Assembly: GCA_017744935.1 (NCBI GenBank)
Contig: JAGIAI010000024.1
Span: forward strand, 1-64,000
DNA: 64,000 nucleotides
Origin: Variovorax sp.
GTDB lineage: Bacteria > Pseudomonadota > Gammaproteobacteria > Burkholderiales > Burkholderiaceae_C
Direction of reading: 5' to 3'
Made by a program: the position numbers and the translations under genes. The notes below the pieces were generated by a model. It was given only the letters and a program-made list of their open reading frames with translations, was not told where the DNA came from and made no database searches. Positions 8,430 to 20,792 of the stretch are shown here, piece after piece (positions within the stretch are counted from its first letter, which is position 1; each line of letters starts with the position of its first letter).

Positions 8430-9080
8430 CTAGGTACGGCCGGCGATGAGATCGCGGAAAAGCCGATGCTCGCAGGCTGGATCGGAGCACTTGTCGCAGG
8501 GCCAGAACCATGCGCGTTCGCCCGAAGCGGTCCGGCCCGAGCTTGAGCTGACGCCCGCATCCTCGGCGCGGGCGTTGATTGCGTTCCATGCGCTCGCGAG
8601 CCGCTCAGGCCCGCGGCCGTGTATGACTGCGAACGGCGACCCGGCGCGTGCAAGCGTGGCGCGCAGCAGCGCATCGGCCCGTTCCGCTTCGGCCTGTGCG
8701 GCAGGATCCGAGCCCCCGGCTTGCGGAAGATCCAGCGCCATGAGCAGCGTGATTGCGTGACTGCGGTGCGCGGCCAATGCATGGTCGTAGAGGGAGGAGT
8801 CGCCGAACCGCATGTCGGCTTCGACGGCGCTCATCAGCGCGGTCGAATCCGCGACCACCACACCGTGCCGGGCAGCGGCTGCGATGCGATTCGTCAACTC
8901 GAAGGCGGCTTGGGCGTGTTCTTGATGGGTCGGCGATCGCAGTGCAGGACCGGCCACCAGCGCCGCGGCGACGCCACGCTGCGAGAGGCGCGCGGCGAGC
9001 GCATTCGCGAGCTCCGTCTTGCCGGTCCCCGGGGCACCCAGCACCGCAATCACGCAGCCGACAGGCAGAACAGGTGTCAT
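8430..9080 (-). CDS. Small P-loop ATPase (NadR/AAA-like) with C-terminal Cys/His cluster
   Basis: 216 residues. Walker A is GAPGTGKTE (about residues 15-23), and VVVADSTALM around residue 75 is a plausible Walker B strand. Overall it resembles the kinase-like AAA ATPases related to the NadR ribosylnicotinamide kinase domain. The C terminus carries C195, C198, C203 and H205 (PCDKCSDPACEH), a spacing compatible with a zinc knuckle and not part of the basic P-loop fold. The start MTPVLPVGC at 9080 is preferred because upstream in-frame sequence is the 92-bp repeat. The substrate is unknown. It lies 3' of ftsB, separated from it by repeat copy 1. Confidence 0.75.
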   Translation of the reverse strand: MTPVLPVGCVIAVLGAPGTGKTELANALAARLSQRGVAAALVAGPALRSPTHQEHAQAAFELTNRIAAAARHGVVVADSTALMSAVEADMRFGDSSLYDHALAAHRSHAITLLMALDLPQAGGSDPAAQAEAERADALLRATLARAGSPFAVIHGRGPERLASAWNAINARAEDAGVSSSSGRTASGERAWFWPCDKCSDPACEHRLFRDLIAGRT

Positions 9081-9100
9081 TGGAGGTGGTACAGCCCACC

Positions 9101-9192
9101 CCAGGAATCCCGCGGATCCGGCTCCGCCGGGCTGCCGGGATTGCCCCCTGAAAGGGGGTGCCCGAGCCACACGAAGTGGGCGAGGCTGGGGG
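9101..9192 (-). repeat. 92-bp intergenic repeat, copy 1
   Basis: First of three exactly 92-bp copies in the window (others at 9499-9590 and 22486-22577), all in the same orientation relative to the upstream gene. It begins at the base next to the ftsB stop codon. It differs from copy 2 at about 11 positions, while the 29 bases nearest the stop are identical in all copies. Two stem-loops can be drawn: CCCCCT/AGGGGG and an outer AATCCC/GGGATT stem enclosing CCGGC/GCCGG. Confidence 0.85.
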
Positions 9193-9468
9193 TCATTTCG
9201 TAATTTGCACGAAGACTTCGTTCGGCTTGACCATCCCGAGTTCCTGCCGGGCTCGCTCCTCGACCATTTCGAGCCCTTCCTTGAGGTCATTGACCTCGGA
9301 TTCCAGTCGCTCGTTGGCCAGCGCGGCGCGCGCGTTGGCCTGCTTCTGCTCGGTGAGCTTTTCCTGCAGTTGCGCCACGTCGCGCACGCTGCCGCGCCCG
9401 GTCCAAAGCTGCCACTGGATGATCAGCAGCAGCAGGACCAGGATGATCGGGACGATGCGGGAGCGCAT
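9193..9468 (-). CDS. ftsB: Cell division protein FtsB
   Basis: 91 residues, the expected size. FtsB is a bitopic inner-membrane protein of the divisome that pairs with FtsL through a periplasmic coiled coil and with FtsQ, and helps trigger septal peptidoglycan synthesis. The topology is clear: short basic start MRSR, one transmembrane segment IVPIILVLLLLIIQWQLW, then a coiled coil from LQEKLTEQKQANARAALANE to VNDLKEGLEMVEERARQELG. The end ELGMVKPNEVFVQI is the characteristic FtsB/DivIC tail. It lies downstream of eno on the same strand, the usual gammaproteobacterial and betaproteobacterial arrangement, flanked on both sides by copies of the 92-bp repeat. Confidence 0.93.
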   Translation of the reverse strand: MRSRIVPIILVLLLLIIQWQLWTGRGSVRDVAQLQEKLTEQKQANARAALANERLESEVNDLKEGLEMVEERARQELGMVKPNEVFVQITK

Positions 9469-9498
9469 AGTGCTCGATTAAGCCCCTGCCAGCCCATG

Positions 9499-9590
9499 CC
9501 AGAAACCCCGCGGAACCGGCTTTGCCGGGCCGCTGGGGTTGCCCCCGGAGAGGGGGTGCCTGAGCCACACGAAGTGGGCGAGGCTGGGGG
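9499..9590 (-). repeat. 92-bp intergenic repeat, copy 2
   Basis: Starts six bases after the eno stop codon and fills most of the eno-ftsB gap. It differs from copy 3 at only three positions. The outer stem reads AACCCC/GGGGTT where copy 1 has AATCCC/GGGATT, so both arms changed together. Inner stem CCGGC/GCCGG and the second hairpin CCCCC/GGGGG are retained. Confidence 0.87.
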
Positions 9591-9596
9591 TGAGCG

Positions 9597-13768
<4,172 letters not shown>

Positions 13769-13781
13769 TTAAACTGGCCCG

Positions 13782-15023
13782 ATGCAACAAGACCTCACGG
13801 GCAAACACATCGTTCTGGGACTGACGGGTGGGATCGCCTGCTACAAGTCGGCCGAGCTATGCCGGCTTCTGGTCAAGGCGGGCGCCACGGTGCAGGTCGT
13901 CATGACGGAAGCGGCGGCGCAGTTCATCACTCCCGTCACGATGCAGGCGCTCTCCGGGCGGCCTGTCTATACCTCCCAGTGGGATGCGCGCGAGAGCAAC
14001 AACATGCCCCACATCAACCTGAGTCGCGAGGCCGATGCGATCGTGCTGGCGCCAGCCAGCGCTGATTTCATCGCGCGGCTGGTCCAGGGCCGTTCCGACG
14101 AACTGTTGAGCCTGATGTGCCTTGCGAGGCCGATCGAGCGGGTTCCGCTGCTGATTGCACCCGCAATGAACCGCGAAATGTGGAGTCACCCCGCGACCCA
14201 GCGCAATCTGCGCCAGGTCGATGCCGATGGCGCACGCGTACTGGGCGTTGGCAATGGCTGGCAGGCCTGCGGCGAAACCGGTGACGGCCGCATGCTCGAA
14301 GCCGAGCAGCTCTTCGAGGAAATCGTCGCCCAGTTCCAGCCCAAGGTGCTCGCGGGCCAGCATGTGGTGGTGACAGCCGGGCCGACCTTCGAGGCGCTCG
14401 ATCCGATCCGGGGCATCACCAACCATTCGTCCGGGAAGATGGGCTTTTCGATTGCGCGCGCCGCGCGCGACGCAGGCGCGGAAGTCACGCTGGTTGCCGG
14501 CCCGGTGCACCTCCCGACACCGCGCGGCGTGCGCCGGGTTGATGTCAAGTCGGCCCAGGACATGCTCGAGGCGACGCTCCAGGCGGTGCAGTCCGCATCG
14601 ATCTTCGTCGCGACGGCTGCGGTGGCCGATTGGCGCCCGGCCACGCACAGTGCGCAGAAGATCAAGAAGGACGGAAGCGGCAAGCCGCCCGTGCTGCATT
14701 TCGTCGAGAACGAAGACATCCTGCTCACCGTTGCGCAAGGCGCTCGCGCCAAGGGCGGCGAGCTTTTTTGCGTCGGCTTTGCCGCGGAGAGCGAAAACCT
14801 CGTGGAGCACGCGAAGGCTAAGCGCGAGCGCAAGGGCATTCCGCTCCTGGTCGGAAACATCGGCCCGCTGACCTTCGGCCAGGATCACAACAGCCTGCTG
14901 CTGGTCGATGCCAAGGGCGTTCGTGAGTTGCCGCGTGCGCCCAAGCTCACGCTGGCGCGGGAACTCGTGGCCGAGATCGCGGCGCGTGTGCCGGACTACG
15001 TGCGTTCGGCAAAGAAACAATGA
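13782..15023 (+). CDS. coaBC: Bifunctional phosphopantothenoylcysteine decarboxylase / phosphopantothenate-cysteine ligase
   Basis: 413 residues, full length for CoaBC (Dfp). It carries out two consecutive steps of coenzyme A synthesis: CTP-dependent coupling of cysteine to 4'-phosphopantothenate, then FMN-dependent decarboxylation. The N-terminal flavoprotein CoaC half shows [18 protein letters not shown], the PAMNREMW motif and the [10 protein letters not shown] substrate flap. The C-terminal CoaB half has [38 protein letters not shown], the lysine-rich KIKKDG loop and FCVGFAAES. It is followed 28 bp later by dut, a common pairing. Confidence 0.96.
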   Translation: MQQDLTGKHIVLGLTGGIACYKSAELCRLLVKAGATVQVVMTEAAAQFITPVTMQALSGRPVYTSQWDARESNNMPHINLSREADAIVLAPASADFIARLVQGRSDELLSLMCLARPIERVPLLIAPAMNREMWSHPATQRNLRQVDADGARVLGVGNGWQACGETGDGRMLEAEQLFEEIVAQFQPKVLAGQHVVVTAGPTFEALDPIRGITNHSSGKMGFSIARAARDAGAEVTLVAGPVHLPTPRGVRRVDVKSAQDMLEATLQAVQSASIFVATAAVADWRPATHSAQKIKKDGSGKPPVLHFVENEDILLTVAQGARAKGGELFCVGFAAESENLVEHAKAKRERKGIPLLVGNIGPLTFGQDHNSLLLVDAKGVRELPRAPKLTLARELVAEIAARVPDYVRSAKKQ

Positions 15024-15051
15024 AATTTCCAAACACTCAAGGACCCATTCA

Positions 15052-15498
15052 GTGAAAGTCGACGTTCGAATCCTCGATCCCCGCATGCAGGACCAGTTGC
15101 CTGCCTATGCCACGCCCGGTAGCGCCGGATTGGACCTGAGGGCTTGCCTCGACGCGCCGATCACGCTCGAACCGAACGGCTGGCAGCTCGTGGGGACGGG
15201 CATCGCGATCCACCTCGCAGATCCGGGCTACGCGGCGCTGATCCTTCCGCGCTCGGGGCTGGGGCACAAGCACGGCATCGTGCTCGGCAATCTGGTCGGC
15301 CTTATTGATAGCGACTACCAGGGCGAGCTCAAGGTCAGCGCCTGGAACCGAAGCAATACGCCGTTCGTGCTGCAGCCCATGGAGCGGCTTGCGCAATTGG
15401 TGATCGTGCCGGTGGTGCAGGCGCAATTCCGCGTGGTGGCGGAGTTTCCGCCGAGCGAACGCGGCGAAGGCGGTTACGGCTCGACCGGCAAGCACTGA
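15052..15498 (+). CDS. dut: dUTP diphosphatase
   Basis: 148 residues with a GTG start. It hydrolyses dUTP to dUMP, keeping uracil out of DNA and feeding thymidylate synthesis; it acts as a homotrimer. Motifs 1-5 are in order: [16 protein letters not shown] [53 protein letters not shown] and the C-terminal [13 protein letters not shown] that closes over the active site. The GTG at 15052 is preferred as it follows an AAGGA-like site and gives the family N terminus VKVDVRIL; the frame is open earlier, inside coaBC. Confidence 0.95.
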   Translation: MKVDVRILDPRMQDQLPAYATPGSAGLDLRACLDAPITLEPNGWQLVGTGIAIHLADPGYAALILPRSGLGHKHGIVLGNLVGLIDSDYQGELKVSAWNRSNTPFVLQPMERLAQLVIVPVVQAQFRVVAEFPPSERGEGGYGSTGKH

Positions 15499-15692
15499 AA
15501 CGACGGACGCGTAGGACGCCGCTCGCAACGTGTTGCGGCTGCGTTTCGCGCGCGTAAAGACAGGAACCCGACGCCAGACTGCTGCTCGAAGGTGTCAATA
15601 TGTGACCGGTGTCATCGCATGCGTCGATCGTGCGTTGTCAGGTCCATGAGAGCGCGTTTTCCAGCGCGCCATTTTTGAGAAAGCCATCCAAC

Positions 15693-16187
15693 ATGAAGAT
15701 CTCGATTCGTCCCTTGGCCATCGCCGCTTCGGTCGTCGCACTTTCGGCCCTGACCGCGTGCGTGGCGCCGCAACCGGTCTATGAGACCGCCCGCTATCCC
15801 TACCAGCCGCCGCAGCAGCAGATGGCGCCTGGGGCCTACGTGGAATACGGCCGTGTCGCCAATATCGAGGTGATCCAGAGCCAATCCTCCGGCGCGCCGA
15901 CGACCGGCGCCGGCGCGGTCGCCGGTGGCGCTGTCGGCGGCGTACTCGGCAACCAGATCGGCCATGGTAGCGGCCGCGCGGCGGCGACCGCGCTGGGACT
16001 CGTGGGCGGTGCATTGCTGGGCAACAGCATCGAGGCGAACAACAACGCACCAAGGACCTACCAGACGTACCGCGTGTCGGTCCAGACGGACAATGGTGGC
16101 TACCGCGCATTCGATGTGCCGTCACCCGGCGATCTGCGCATCGGCGATCGCGTGGTCATCAACAACGGCCAGATTTCCCGCTACTGA
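15693..16187 (+). CDS. Glycine-zipper (2TM) outer-membrane lipoprotein, SlyB-like
   Basis: 164 residues. The signal peptide MKISIRPLAIAASVVALSAL ends in a lipobox LTAC, so it is predicted to be lipidated. The middle has the double glycine-zipper signature GAGAVAGGAVGGVLGNQIGH and ATALGLVGGALLGNSIEANN, as in SlyB/Pcp/17-kDa surface-antigen proteins, followed by a short beta domain RVSVQTDNGGYRAFDVPSPG. ATG 15693 is used because the upstream in-frame part has no signal peptide. Likely an envelope-stabilising protein. It ends just before a strong rho-independent terminator. The 194-bp leader contains no other gene that I can support. Confidence 0.88.
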   Translation: MKISIRPLAIAASVVALSALTACVAPQPVYETARYPYQPPQQQMAPGAYVEYGRVANIEVIQSQSSGAPTTGAGAVAGGAVGGVLGNQIGHGSGRAAATALGLVGGALLGNSIEANNNAPRTYQTYRVSVQTDNGGYRAFDVPSPGDLRIGDRVVINNGQISRY

Positions 16188-16203
16188 GTGCGGGCGCCCA
16201 TTG

Positions 16204-16231
16204 AAAAAGCCGGGCATTGCCCGGCTTTTTT
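16204..16231. terminator. Rho-independent terminator, probably bidirectional
   Basis: GCCGGGC/GCCCGGC stem with an ATT loop, flanked by A5 and T6 runs. It lies between the convergent glycine-zipper lipoprotein (stop 16187) and slyD (stop 16252), and the A/T flanks serve both directions. Confidence 0.9.
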
Positions 16232-16251
16232 GCGTCTGAAGGTCGATCGCC

Positions 16252-16776
16252 TCAGTGGAGGAGGTCGTTGCCCGGCGCGGTCGTCGGAATCTTGAAGAAG
16301 CCGGTGCCTGCGGTACCGCGGCCGACTTCCTCTTCGGTTGCTTCGCGCACCGAGTTGACCGTGATGTCGAGACGGATCGCGATGCCCGCGAGCGGATGGT
16401 TGCCATCGAGCACGAGGTGCTCCGGGTAGATCTCGCTCACCGTGTAGAGCACGTCCTTCGGCATGTCCGGATTCACGCCTTTGGGCAGAGCCGCGCCGTC
16501 GAAGGTCATGCCTTCCTCGACGCCTTCGGGAAAGAGCGAACGCGGTTCGAGAAAGAGCAACTGGTCGTTGAAGTCGCCGAATGCCTGCTCGGGTTCCAAC
16601 TGAAGCTGCACCTTCGCACCAGGTCCATGGCCGAGGAGGGCTGCTTCGATGGCGTCGAAGAGGTCGTCGCCGCCGATGAGGAATTCGACCGGTTCATCGA
16701 GCACGTCGAGCACTTCGCCGAGCGTGTCCTTGAGGGTCCAGGTGAGGCCGACCACGCATTGTTCAGAGATTTCCAT
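16252..16776 (-). CDS. slyD: SlyD-type FKBP peptidyl-prolyl isomerase
   Basis: 174 residues. It is a cytoplasmic prolyl cis-trans isomerase and chaperone with an inserted-in-flap domain. The FKBP part is split: residues ~1-65 (VVGLTWTLKDTLGEVLDVLD, LIGGDDLFDAIEAALLGHGP) and ~125-150 (LDGNHPLAGIAIRLDITVNS), with the IF domain between. The His-rich nickel-binding tail of E. coli SlyD is absent; this version ends after TGFFKIPTTAPGNDLLH, so a nickel role is unlikely. It is divergent from roxA with only 14 bp between starts. Confidence 0.9.
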   Translation of the reverse strand: MEISEQCVVGLTWTLKDTLGEVLDVLDEPVEFLIGGDDLFDAIEAALLGHGPGAKVQLQLEPEQAFGDFNDQLLFLEPRSLFPEGVEEGMTFDGAALPKGVNPDMPKDVLYTVSEIYPEHLVLDGNHPLAGIAIRLDITVNSVREATEEEVGRGTAGTGFFKIPTTAPGNDLLH

Positions 16777-16790
16777 ACGAGAATTCTCCC

Positions 16791-17930
16791 ATGGAGATTG
16801 ATCAACCCTTGCCCCTGCTCGGCGGCCTGACCGCCCAGCAATTCATGCGACGCCATTGGCAGAAGAAGCCGCTGCTGATTCGGCAGGCGATACCCGCGAT
16901 GGTGCCACCAATCGCCCGCGGCGACCTGTTCGACCTGGCAGCGCGTGAGGATGTCGAGTCGCGCCTCATCCGGCACGGCACCAAGGGGTGGTCCCTTCGG
17001 CATGGTCCATTCGCCCGGCGCGCCTTGCCTTCGTTGCGTCAGGCGGAGTGGACGCTGCTGGTGCAGGGTGTCGACCTGCATCACCAAGGCGTACACGAGC
17101 TGCTTTCGCGTTTCCGGTTCGTGCCCGATGCGCGGCTCGACGATCTCATGATCAGCTATGCCAGCGATGGCGGTGGCGTGGGGCCGCACTTCGACAGCTA
17201 CGACGTGTTTCTCCTGCAGGCGCACGGAACGCGCCGCTGGTCCATCGGGCGGCAGCGCGACCTGCGCCTCCAGCCGAACGTACCACTCAAGATCCTCGCG
17301 CAGTTCGAACCTGAAGAGACCTTTGTGCTAGAGCCGGGCGACATGCTGTACCTGCCGCCTCGCTATGCGCACGACGGGGTGGCAGTCGGTGGCGATTGCA
17401 TGACCTATTCCATCGGCCTGCGTTCGCCGGCGGCTGCGCCGCTGGGCGCGGATCTGCTGGCCCGCATCGCCGAGGCACGCGCCGACGAGTTGCAGGATGC
17501 CGTGGGACACGCGGCTGTGCACTACCGTGATCCTTCGCAGCCTGCATTGCAGCACCCCGCGGAGATGCCGTCCGCGCTGCAGGCTTTCGCGCGCGACGCG
17601 GTGCTCGCCATCATGCGCGACGGCGACATGATCGACCGTGCACTGGGCGAATCGATGACCGAGCCGAAGCCTACGGTCTGGTTCGACCAAGGCGAGCCGC
17701 TTTCGGAACTGAACGGCGTCGCGCTCGACCGTCGCACGCGCATGCTGTATGACGCGCGTCATCTCTACATCAACGGAGAGAGCTTTCGCGCGTCGGGCCG
17801 CGATGCCAAACTGATGCGCCGATTGGCGGATCAGCGCATGCTCGGTCCGCGCGATCTGACAGGTGCAAGCGAAGATGCGCTGGCACTCCTGAGCGACTGG
17901 TGCGAAGCGGGGTGGCTGCATGCAGACTGA
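16791..17930 (+). CDS. roxA: JmjC-type ribosomal protein oxygenase (YcfD/RoxA family)
   Basis: 379 residues. This family of 2-oxoglutarate- and Fe(II)-dependent oxygenases hydroxylates an arginine of ribosomal protein uL16 in E. coli. The cupin iron triad is visible as H133-x-D135 (GPHFDSYD) and H194 (RYAHDGVA). The N-terminal LTAQQFMRRHWQKKPLLIRQA is the typical lead-in, and the C-terminal ~150 residues form the winged-helix dimerisation part. The 3' end overlaps the next gene by 11 bp. The family is firm; the exact target residue here is inferred from homologues. Confidence 0.87.
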   Translation: MEIDQPLPLLGGLTAQQFMRRHWQKKPLLIRQAIPAMVPPIARGDLFDLAAREDVESRLIRHGTKGWSLRHGPFARRALPSLRQAEWTLLVQGVDLHHQGVHELLSRFRFVPDARLDDLMISYASDGGGVGPHFDSYDVFLLQAHGTRRWSIGRQRDLRLQPNVPLKILAQFEPEETFVLEPGDMLYLPPRYAHDGVAVGGDCMTYSIGLRSPAAAPLGADLLARIAEARADELQDAVGHAAVHYRDPSQPALQHPAEMPSALQAFARDAVLAIMRDGDMIDRALGESMTEPKPTVWFDQGEPLSELNGVALDRRTRMLYDARHLYINGESFRASGRDAKLMRRLADQRMLGPRDLTGASEDALALLSDWCEAGWLHAD

Positions 17931-18426
17931 AGACGATTCACGTATTGAATTGCCGGAAGGCCCGTTCGACGGACGTCACGCCTTCGATGCGCATTTGCGA
18001 AGTGCGTTTGCCGCGGCATCCCAGCAGAACTGGCGGGAGTTCGTGTGGAGCGATCCTGATTTCAGCGACTGGCCGCTCGGTGAACGCAGTGTCATCGATG
18101 CGCTGCAGGCATGGGCTTCAGCGGGTCGCCAACTCGTCATGGTTGCACAGCGTTTCGATGTGTTCGAGCGCGAACATGCGCGGTTCGTGCATTGGCGGAG
18201 GATGTGGGGGCACATCATCGATTGCCGCGTCTGTGACGGCCAGGGCATGCCGCAGGTTTCAAGTGCAATCTGGACGCCGTCATGGTTTCTTCACCGTATC
18301 GACATCGATCATGGGCGAGGCGTCTGCGGCCACAGTCCCGAGAGCCGGCGCGCGGTGCGCGAGCGCATTGACGAATGCCTTCGCCATGCGAAACCGGGCT
18401 TTCCGACTTCGACATTGGGCTTGTAA
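17920..18426 (+). CDS. Conserved hypothetical protein coupled to roxA
   Basis: 168 residues, overlapping the 3' end of roxA by 11 bp, so translation is probably coupled. No signal peptide or membrane segment. The sequence is acidic and aromatic-rich at the start (WREFVWSDPDFSDWPLGERS) with a conserved-looking cysteine pair DCRVCDGQG and a C-terminal SWFLHRIDIDHGRGVCGHSP. I recall such proteins as unnamed conserved proteins of Burkholderiales, but I cannot assign a function. It may be unrelated to hydroxylation despite the coupling. Confidence 0.75.
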   Translation: MQTEDDSRIELPEGPFDGRHAFDAHLRSAFAAASQQNWREFVWSDPDFSDWPLGERSVIDALQAWASAGRQLVMVAQRFDVFEREHARFVHWRRMWGHIIDCRVCDGQGMPQVSSAIWTPSWFLHRIDIDHGRGVCGHSPESRRAVRERIDECLRHAKPGFPTSTLGL

Positions 18427-18518
18427 GCCAATGCCGCGAATCGCACCTTGAAACAGCTTCACCCGAGGATGCAGGTCTAGAATTTTTTGACCGTGACCCT
18501 CACCAAAGGAGCCGTGAA

Positions 18519-18785
18519 ATGAATAAGCACGTATTGCTTGCGTCGCTGGTCGCCGCTGCCGCGTTGACTGCATGCGGAAAGAAGGAAGAGCCTCCGCCGG
18601 CTGTCGTGGCGCCGCCAGCCGCACCGGCACCGGCACCGGCACCAGCACCAGCTGCGCCTGCATCGCCCTCATCGGATGCGACGACAACGACGCCGTCGCC
18701 CAACGCGCAGTCCGCACTCGATGCTGCGAATGCTGCGACCGAGGCAGCGAAGAAGCAGCAAGAGACGCCACCGGCAAAGCCCTGA
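18519..18785 (+). CDS. Small proline/alanine-rich lipoprotein
   Basis: 88 residues. The signal MNKHVLLASLVAAAALTAC ends in a lipobox LTAC, so it is predicted to be exported and lipidated. The mature part is low-complexity: KKEEPPPAVVAPP, a run of Ala-Pro dipeptides encoded by a hexamer repeat (18621-18650), a Thr/Ser stretch and an Ala/Gln-rich helix. A good Shine-Dalgarno (AAAGGA) precedes ATG 18519, and a TAGAAT -10-like box lies at 18478-18483. It is a single-gene unit closed by a terminator. No function can be read from such composition. Confidence 0.82.
   Translation: MNKHVLLASLVAAAALTACGKKEEPPPAVVAPPAAPAPAPAPAPAAPASPSSDATTTTPSPNAQSALDAANAATEAAKKQQETPPAKP
18621..18650 (+). repeat. Hexanucleotide tandem repeat inside the lipoprotein gene
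   Basis: Five consecutive GCACCG/GCACCA units encode alternating Ala-Pro. Unit length is six, so copy-number changes would lengthen or shorten the linker without a frameshift. Confidence 0.8.
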
Positions 18786-18804
18786 GCGCATTGACTGCAT
18801 AAGC

Positions 18805-18829
18805 AAAGGCCGCCCACGGGCGGCCTTTT
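18805..18829. terminator. Rho-independent terminator, probably bidirectional
   Basis: AAAGGCCGCCC/GGGCGGCCTTT, an 11-bp stem with a two-base loop and T-run on either side. It separates the convergent small lipoprotein (stop 18785) and the MBL-fold hydrolase (stop 18854). Confidence 0.88.
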
Positions 18830-18853
18830 GCTTTTCCCATCTGACTTGAAGAG

Positions 18854-19630
18854 TCAGACGTCGAGCCAGGGCGACCCGTCCGCGGCGTTGGCGGCGAGCA
18901 TCTCGTCCTCTCGTGCGCCGAGTGCCTCGGCCATGATCCGACGAACGATCTCCGGCTTGTTGTTCTGCTCGCTGAGATGCGCCGCGAGCACATGGCGGAG
19001 TCCGGCGTGGGTCACGGTGCGGGCAATCTCAGCGGCCGCTGTGTTCGACAGATGCCCGTATTTGCCGCCGACGCGCTGCTTGAGAAAAGGCGGATACCGA
19101 GAGCCCGCGAGCATGTCGCTGTCGTGATTGAACTCGAGCAGCAACGCATCAAGGCCCATCAGGCGGGCGAGTACATGCGGTGTCGCGTGTCCGAGATCGG
19201 TCAGGACCCCGAGAGCGCGCGCGCCATCGGTACAACGCACTTGAAGGGGTTCGCGCGCGTCGTGCGGCACGGTGAAGGGTTGGACGAGCATGTCGCCAAC
19301 CACGATGTCGGCGCCATCATGCGCGAGATGAAGACGCCCCTCGAAATCGCGCCCACCGGTCGCGAGCCAGGTGCCTTCGCTCATCCACACGGGAATACGT
19401 TCGCGGCGCGACAGCGTGTGCGCGCAGCCGATGTGATCGGCATGCTCGTGCGTGATGAAGACGGCGTCGATGTCGGCCGGCGCCAGCCCTACCCGCGCGA
19501 GCCGGGCTTCGAGATGACGCAGCGTGAAGCCGCAATCGATCAGAAGCCGGGAGGTCCTGCCGCCGCTGGTCGCCTCGACCAGCGTGGCATTGCCCGTGCT
19601 GCCGCTGCCCAGGCTGCGGAAGCGCAGCAT
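18854..19630 (-). CDS. MBL-fold metallo-hydrolase (YycJ/WalJ-like)
   Basis: 258 residues. The metallo-beta-lactamase signature is FITHEHADHIG, preceded by GSGSTGNATLVEA and followed by VPHDAREPLQV and LEFNHDSDML. The layout matches the YycJ/WalJ group, which in Firmicutes has been linked to DNA repair or cell-wall control; in Proteobacteria the substrate is unknown. The start MLRFRSLGSGSTGN at 19630 is family-typical. It follows bamC by 17 bp in the dapA-bamC-MBL line. Cytoplasmic, no signal peptide. Confidence 0.87.
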   Translation of the reverse strand: MLRFRSLGSGSTGNATLVEATSGGRTSRLLIDCGFTLRHLEARLARVGLAPADIDAVFITHEHADHIGCAHTLSRRERIPVWMSEGTWLATGGRDFEGRLHLAHDGADIVVGDMLVQPFTVPHDAREPLQVRCTDGARALGVLTDLGHATPHVLARLMGLDALLLEFNHDSDMLAGSRYPPFLKQRVGGKYGHLSNTAAAEIARTVTHAGLRHVLAAHLSEQNNKPEIVRRIMAEALGAREDEMLAANAADGSPWLDV

Positions 19631-19647
19631 CGGTGGGCCTTTGCTCT

Positions 19648-20736
19648 TTACTTCAGATCGTCGGCGATGACCTGAACGATCCGCTTGGCGTTTGCCGAGC
19701 TGTCAGGTGCGCCCGAACCATCGAGCACCGACACCGTGCTCGTGTTGCCCGAGCCCTTGACCTGGATCCGGAACTTGAGCGGACCTTCGGTCTTGCTCGA
19801 ACCGAAGGTGAACAGCTTGCCGAAGAAGCCCGGCTCGCTCTTGTTCGGGTTCGGCGGAACGTAGCGCACGAAATAGGTGCCGGCCGTGCGATCGCGGTCT
19901 TCCACAGTGAAGCCGGTGCGGTCGAGTGCCAGGCCGACGCGGCGCCATGCGCGCTCGAAGCCTTCGCTGATCTGGACCACGGGCTGGCCGTTGACGTCGG
20001 CAATCTTGGCGGTCTGGATGGGTGCGCCGGCCGCGACGAGGGCCTTGGACTGCTCTTGCGAAACGCCGAGCTTGACCATCAGGCGACGGAGGAACTCGGC
20101 TTCGAGTTCGGGGTCGCTCGGGCGCGGCTGCCACATCGTGGAGTCCTGGCGGGCGGTGCTGTAGACCTCCTGCATGCCGCGATGGCTGATGAAGATCTCG
20201 GTCCCGTTGGAGGTGCGCTCCATGCGCGTGCGGAAGCGGTCGAGTTCGCCGGTCGAATAGAGCGAATCCATGAACTTGCCGATTGTGCCGCGGATGATGT
20301 CCTGCGGGAGCTTGGCCCGGTTTTCCGCCCAGTCGGTTTCCATGATGCCGAGGTTGCGTTGCTCGGTGGTGATCAGGAAGCCGCTTTCCTGCCAGAAGTC
20401 CTTGACGGGATCCCAGAGCTGCTCTGCGGGGCGGTTCACGACCAGCCAGCGCTGCGAGCCCGCGCGTTCCATGCGGACGTCGCCCATCGAGGTGGCAGCC
20501 GTCGGGACGCCCGGTGCATTGGCGAGGCCGGCCTGATACGTGTTGGCCGACACCGCGCCGCCGGGGATGGCGTAGCGGTTGTCGCGCGAGAGCTGAGTCA
20601 GGTCGGGCGGCACTTCGAGCGTGGGTGCCTTGCCGGCGCTCTTGTAGTCGATCTTGTCGCTTTCGAGGGCCGAGCATGCCGCAAGGCTGACGACCACGGC
20701 CAGCAGTGCGAATCGCGAAATGGTGTTCAACGTCAT
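19648..20736 (-). CDS. bamC: Outer-membrane assembly lipoprotein BamC
   Basis: 362 residues. BamC is a lipoprotein of the BAM complex that inserts beta-barrel proteins into the outer membrane. The signal ends in the lipobox LAACSA with C21 as lipidation site. The unstructured N-terminal stretch that contacts BamD is seen as KIDYKSAGKAPTLEVPPDLT, followed by two helix-grip domains; LVVNRPAEQLWDPVKDFWQE starts the first and VQISEGFERAWRRVGLALDR the second. It lies downstream of dapA, the same order as in E. coli (dapA-nlpB). Confidence 0.92.
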   Translation of the reverse strand: MTLNTISRFALLAVVVSLAACSALESDKIDYKSAGKAPTLEVPPDLTQLSRDNRYAIPGGAVSANTYQAGLANAPGVPTAATSMGDVRMERAGSQRWLVVNRPAEQLWDPVKDFWQESGFLITTEQRNLGIMETDWAENRAKLPQDIIRGTIGKFMDSLYSTGELDRFRTRMERTSNGTEIFISHRGMQEVYSTARQDSTMWQPRPSDPELEAEFLRRLMVKLGVSQEQSKALVAAGAPIQTAKIADVNGQPVVQISEGFERAWRRVGLALDRTGFTVEDRDRTAGTYFVRYVPPNPNKSEPGFFGKLFTFGSSKTEGPLKFRIQVKGSGNTSTVSVLDGSGAPDSSANAKRIVQVIADDLK

Positions 20737-20792
20737 CTTCTTTCTGGGAATGTCTAGCTCAATGGATGGGCTGCATCGCCCGCAGTTTCAGA

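Noticed and set aside
7418-8782. N-terminal extension of the exported protein to 8782
   Set aside because: It would overlap the ATPase gene for ~350 bp and bury the signal peptide, which starts cleanly at 8401.
18621-18650. Simple repeat as a phase-variation switch
   Set aside because: The unit is six bases, so changes stay in frame and only alter linker length.
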